DNA of 64,000 nucleotides, taken from assembly GCF_040412085.2 (NCBI RefSeq), contig NZ_CP115920.1, forward strand, positions 2,728,001-2,792,000, written 5' to 3'. Position numbers and translations under genes: made by a program. Positions 62,989-64,000 of this stretch are shown one piece after another (positions within the stretch are counted from its first letter, which is position 1; every line of letters begins with the position of its first letter). This stretch comes from Vibrio sp. CB1-14. Lineage in GTDB: Bacteria; Pseudomonadota; Gammaproteobacteria; Enterobacterales; Vibrionaceae. The notes under the pieces were generated by a model. The model saw only the letters and a program-made list of their open reading frames with translations, was not told the DNA's origin and searched no databases.

Positions 62989-64000
62989 TAAAATCCAAGC
63001 CCCATTTGTTGATTCTCTCCGTCGCCGGTATCACTGTTATCAGTATCGATGGCATTCGCCGATAGTTCACCGGAAATAAGCGCATCAAGGTTTTCAATCA
63101 TTGCCTTTGTAGGACGCGCGTTGAAAATTCCCGCGTCGGAGTTCGGCTCAATGCCGCGTAAGAACAGATAGTAGACGCCGCCAAAATGCTGCTCATAGTC
63201 GTAATCGCGAATACGCGTTTTTAAGAAGCGATGCAGCGCCAACGCATAAAGTTGGTATTGCAAGTCATAGCGATGATCGACCATGGCATGTTCGAGCTGA
63301 GCTCGCTGGTAACTGCTGCTATCTTCACCAAGATGATTCGATTTCCAGTCGAGGACGTAGTACTTGCCTTGATGCTCGAACACCAAGTCAATAAAGCCTT
63401 TCAACATGCCTTTGACCGTATAAAAGCCCAACTCATGAGCCTTGGCAGATAAGCTGTCGTGGCGCTGAATCACTCGATTAAGCGAAGGGGCATCCAGCAC
63501 ATCTACCGGCAATAGAAACTCCATCTCCACCAAGCGCTGCACGGGGCTTTTATCTCTAAGATATAGGTTCTCACCGTCTAGCGCTGTGTTCATCACCTGA
63601 TCCACCAGCAAAACAATCACTGGCAGCCACTCTGCGTCATACTGCTCTTTGGCTAGCAGCTCGGCGATGACCTTTGCGTTATGCTCAGAGCCAGCGGGCT
63701 CGGTAAACTCGATTTCTTCAAATACCGTGTGAAGGAAGGTGCCTGGACGAGCGCCTTTTGGAAAATGGAAGATGGTTTTCTCCGGCTCCAACAGCGGGTC
63801 AAGCTGCTGTTCGTCTGAAGAGTCGATATCTAAACCCGACTCTTCAATAAACACCTCATCACTGTTGCCATGGTGACTCTGTTTTACCAAGGCCGAATAG
63901 CTCGTCAGACGCCAATCACGGTCAATGGTGTGACGCTGAATTTTCGCGCCGAGCTCAGGCGTGGATGCTAACGGTAAACGATACGACTCACCATCGGGCT
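62988..64000 (-). CDS. recB: Exodeoxyribonuclease V beta subunit RecB, 3' part
   Basis: The frame is open from the right edge (about 337 codons visible) to the stop at 62988; the 5' part lies outside. Reading in from the edge, DRDWRLTSYSALVKQ is the start of the C-terminal nuclease domain. The RecB nuclease active site is visible in GFIDLVFEHQGKYYVLDWKSNHLG (Asp and the D-x-K catalytic pair), with LQYQLYALALHRFL and a QQMGLGF end. RecB supplies 3'-5' helicase and the nuclease of RecBCD. It is translationally coupled to recD. Confidence 0.95.
   Translation of the reverse strand, partial: PDGESYRLPLASTPELGAKIQRHTIDRDWRLTSYSALVKQSHHGNSDEVFIEESGLDIDSSDEQQLDPLLEPEKTIFHFPKGARPGTFLHTVFEEIEFTEPAGSEHNAKVIAELLAKEQYDAEWLPVIVLLVDQVMNTALDGENLYLRDKSPVQRLVEMEFLLPVDVLDAPSLNRVIQRHDSLSAKAHELGFYTVKGMLKGFIDLVFEHQGKYYVLDWKSNHLGEDSSSYQRAQLEHAMVDHRYDLQYQLYALALHRFLKTRIRDYDYEQHFGGVYYLFLRGIEPNSDAGIFNARPTKAMIENLDALISGELSANAIDTDNSDTGDGENQQMGLGF

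Noticed and set aside
1..64000. Mobile elements, CRISPR, tRNA or rRNA genes
   Set aside because: No direct-repeat arrays, transposase or integrase motifs, or tRNA-like cloverleaf ends were seen; gene order is core-like throughout.

Overview
The window is a contiguous piece of a Vibrio chromosome (Vibrionaceae, Gammaproteobacteria). The evidence is the complete nqrABCDEF-apbE-nqrM sodium-pumping NADH:quinone reductase locus, an OmpK-type outer-membrane protein, Vibrio-typical families (DUF3332, DUF2850, DUF3549, DUF3301), Crl, a FrsA very close to the 415-residue Vibrio vulnificus protein, and enterobacterial-like gene neighbourhoods (bolA/yajG/ampG, panE/yajL, mltA/tcdA/csdE/csdA/argA, recB/recD). 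Almost everything is core genome. I saw no prophage, insertion sequence, CRISPR array, tRNA or rRNA.

Layout. 1-11.2 kb is mixed: a lipoprotein cut by the left edge, a secreted EEP-family phosphoesterase/nuclease, three small unrecognised proteins, DUF3332, MgtE, an amidohydrolase, a crotonase and a PlsC-type acyltransferase. 11.3-18.6 kb runs leftward: pgpA-thiL, nusB-ribH, a ribB with a degenerate ribA-like domain, ribE-ribD, nrdR, truC-yqcC. 18.7-22.1 kb holds DUF3549/DUF3301, a convergent acetyltransferase, a CsrB-type regulatory RNA and yaiI. 22.2-30.5 kb has proBA, crl, frsA, a GlxA-type regulator facing a DMT exporter, gpt and a purine permease. 30.6-36.5 kb has a tiny gene with its own terminator, pepD, yaeP, DUF4250, an SNF-family transporter and DUF2884. 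36.0-44.9 kb is the dinB/GreA-like pair and the nqr operon. 45.4-51.8 kb has bolA, rlmG, yajG, a periplasmic cyclophilin, ampG, an ECF sigma/ChrR pair and a Lon-domain protein. 52-64 kb has ompK, panE-yajL-csdA, csdE-tcdA, mltA, argA, recD and the 3' part of recB.

How the parts work together: riboflavin and flavin handling (ribBEDH, then covalent flavinylation by ApbE) sits in the same window as the flavin-rich Na+-NQR. Purine salvage (gpt with an NCS2 permease under a PurR-like box), proline synthesis, sulfur mobilisation and tRNA modification (CsdA/CsdE/TcdA), murein recycling (MltA, AmpG) and DNA damage response (LexA-controlled dinB, RecBD) form further modules.

Most useful non-obvious items: (1) an untranslated CsrB-family RNA on the minus strand at about 20.67-21.13 kb with about 27 GGA motifs, a terminator and a GacA/VarA-like palindrome upstream; (2) a 28-residue ORF with a strong ribosome-binding site and its own terminator at 30.88-30.96 kb; (3) small proteins of 56 and 40 residues at 3.0 and 8.2 kb; (4) a TGATCC-N18-TATTA promoter in front of the ECF sigma gene; (5) LexA, CRP, PurR and ArgR-like sites; (6) a RibB whose GTP cyclohydrolase II half has lost its catalytic motifs. 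I found no clear candidate for a wholly new multi-gene system.
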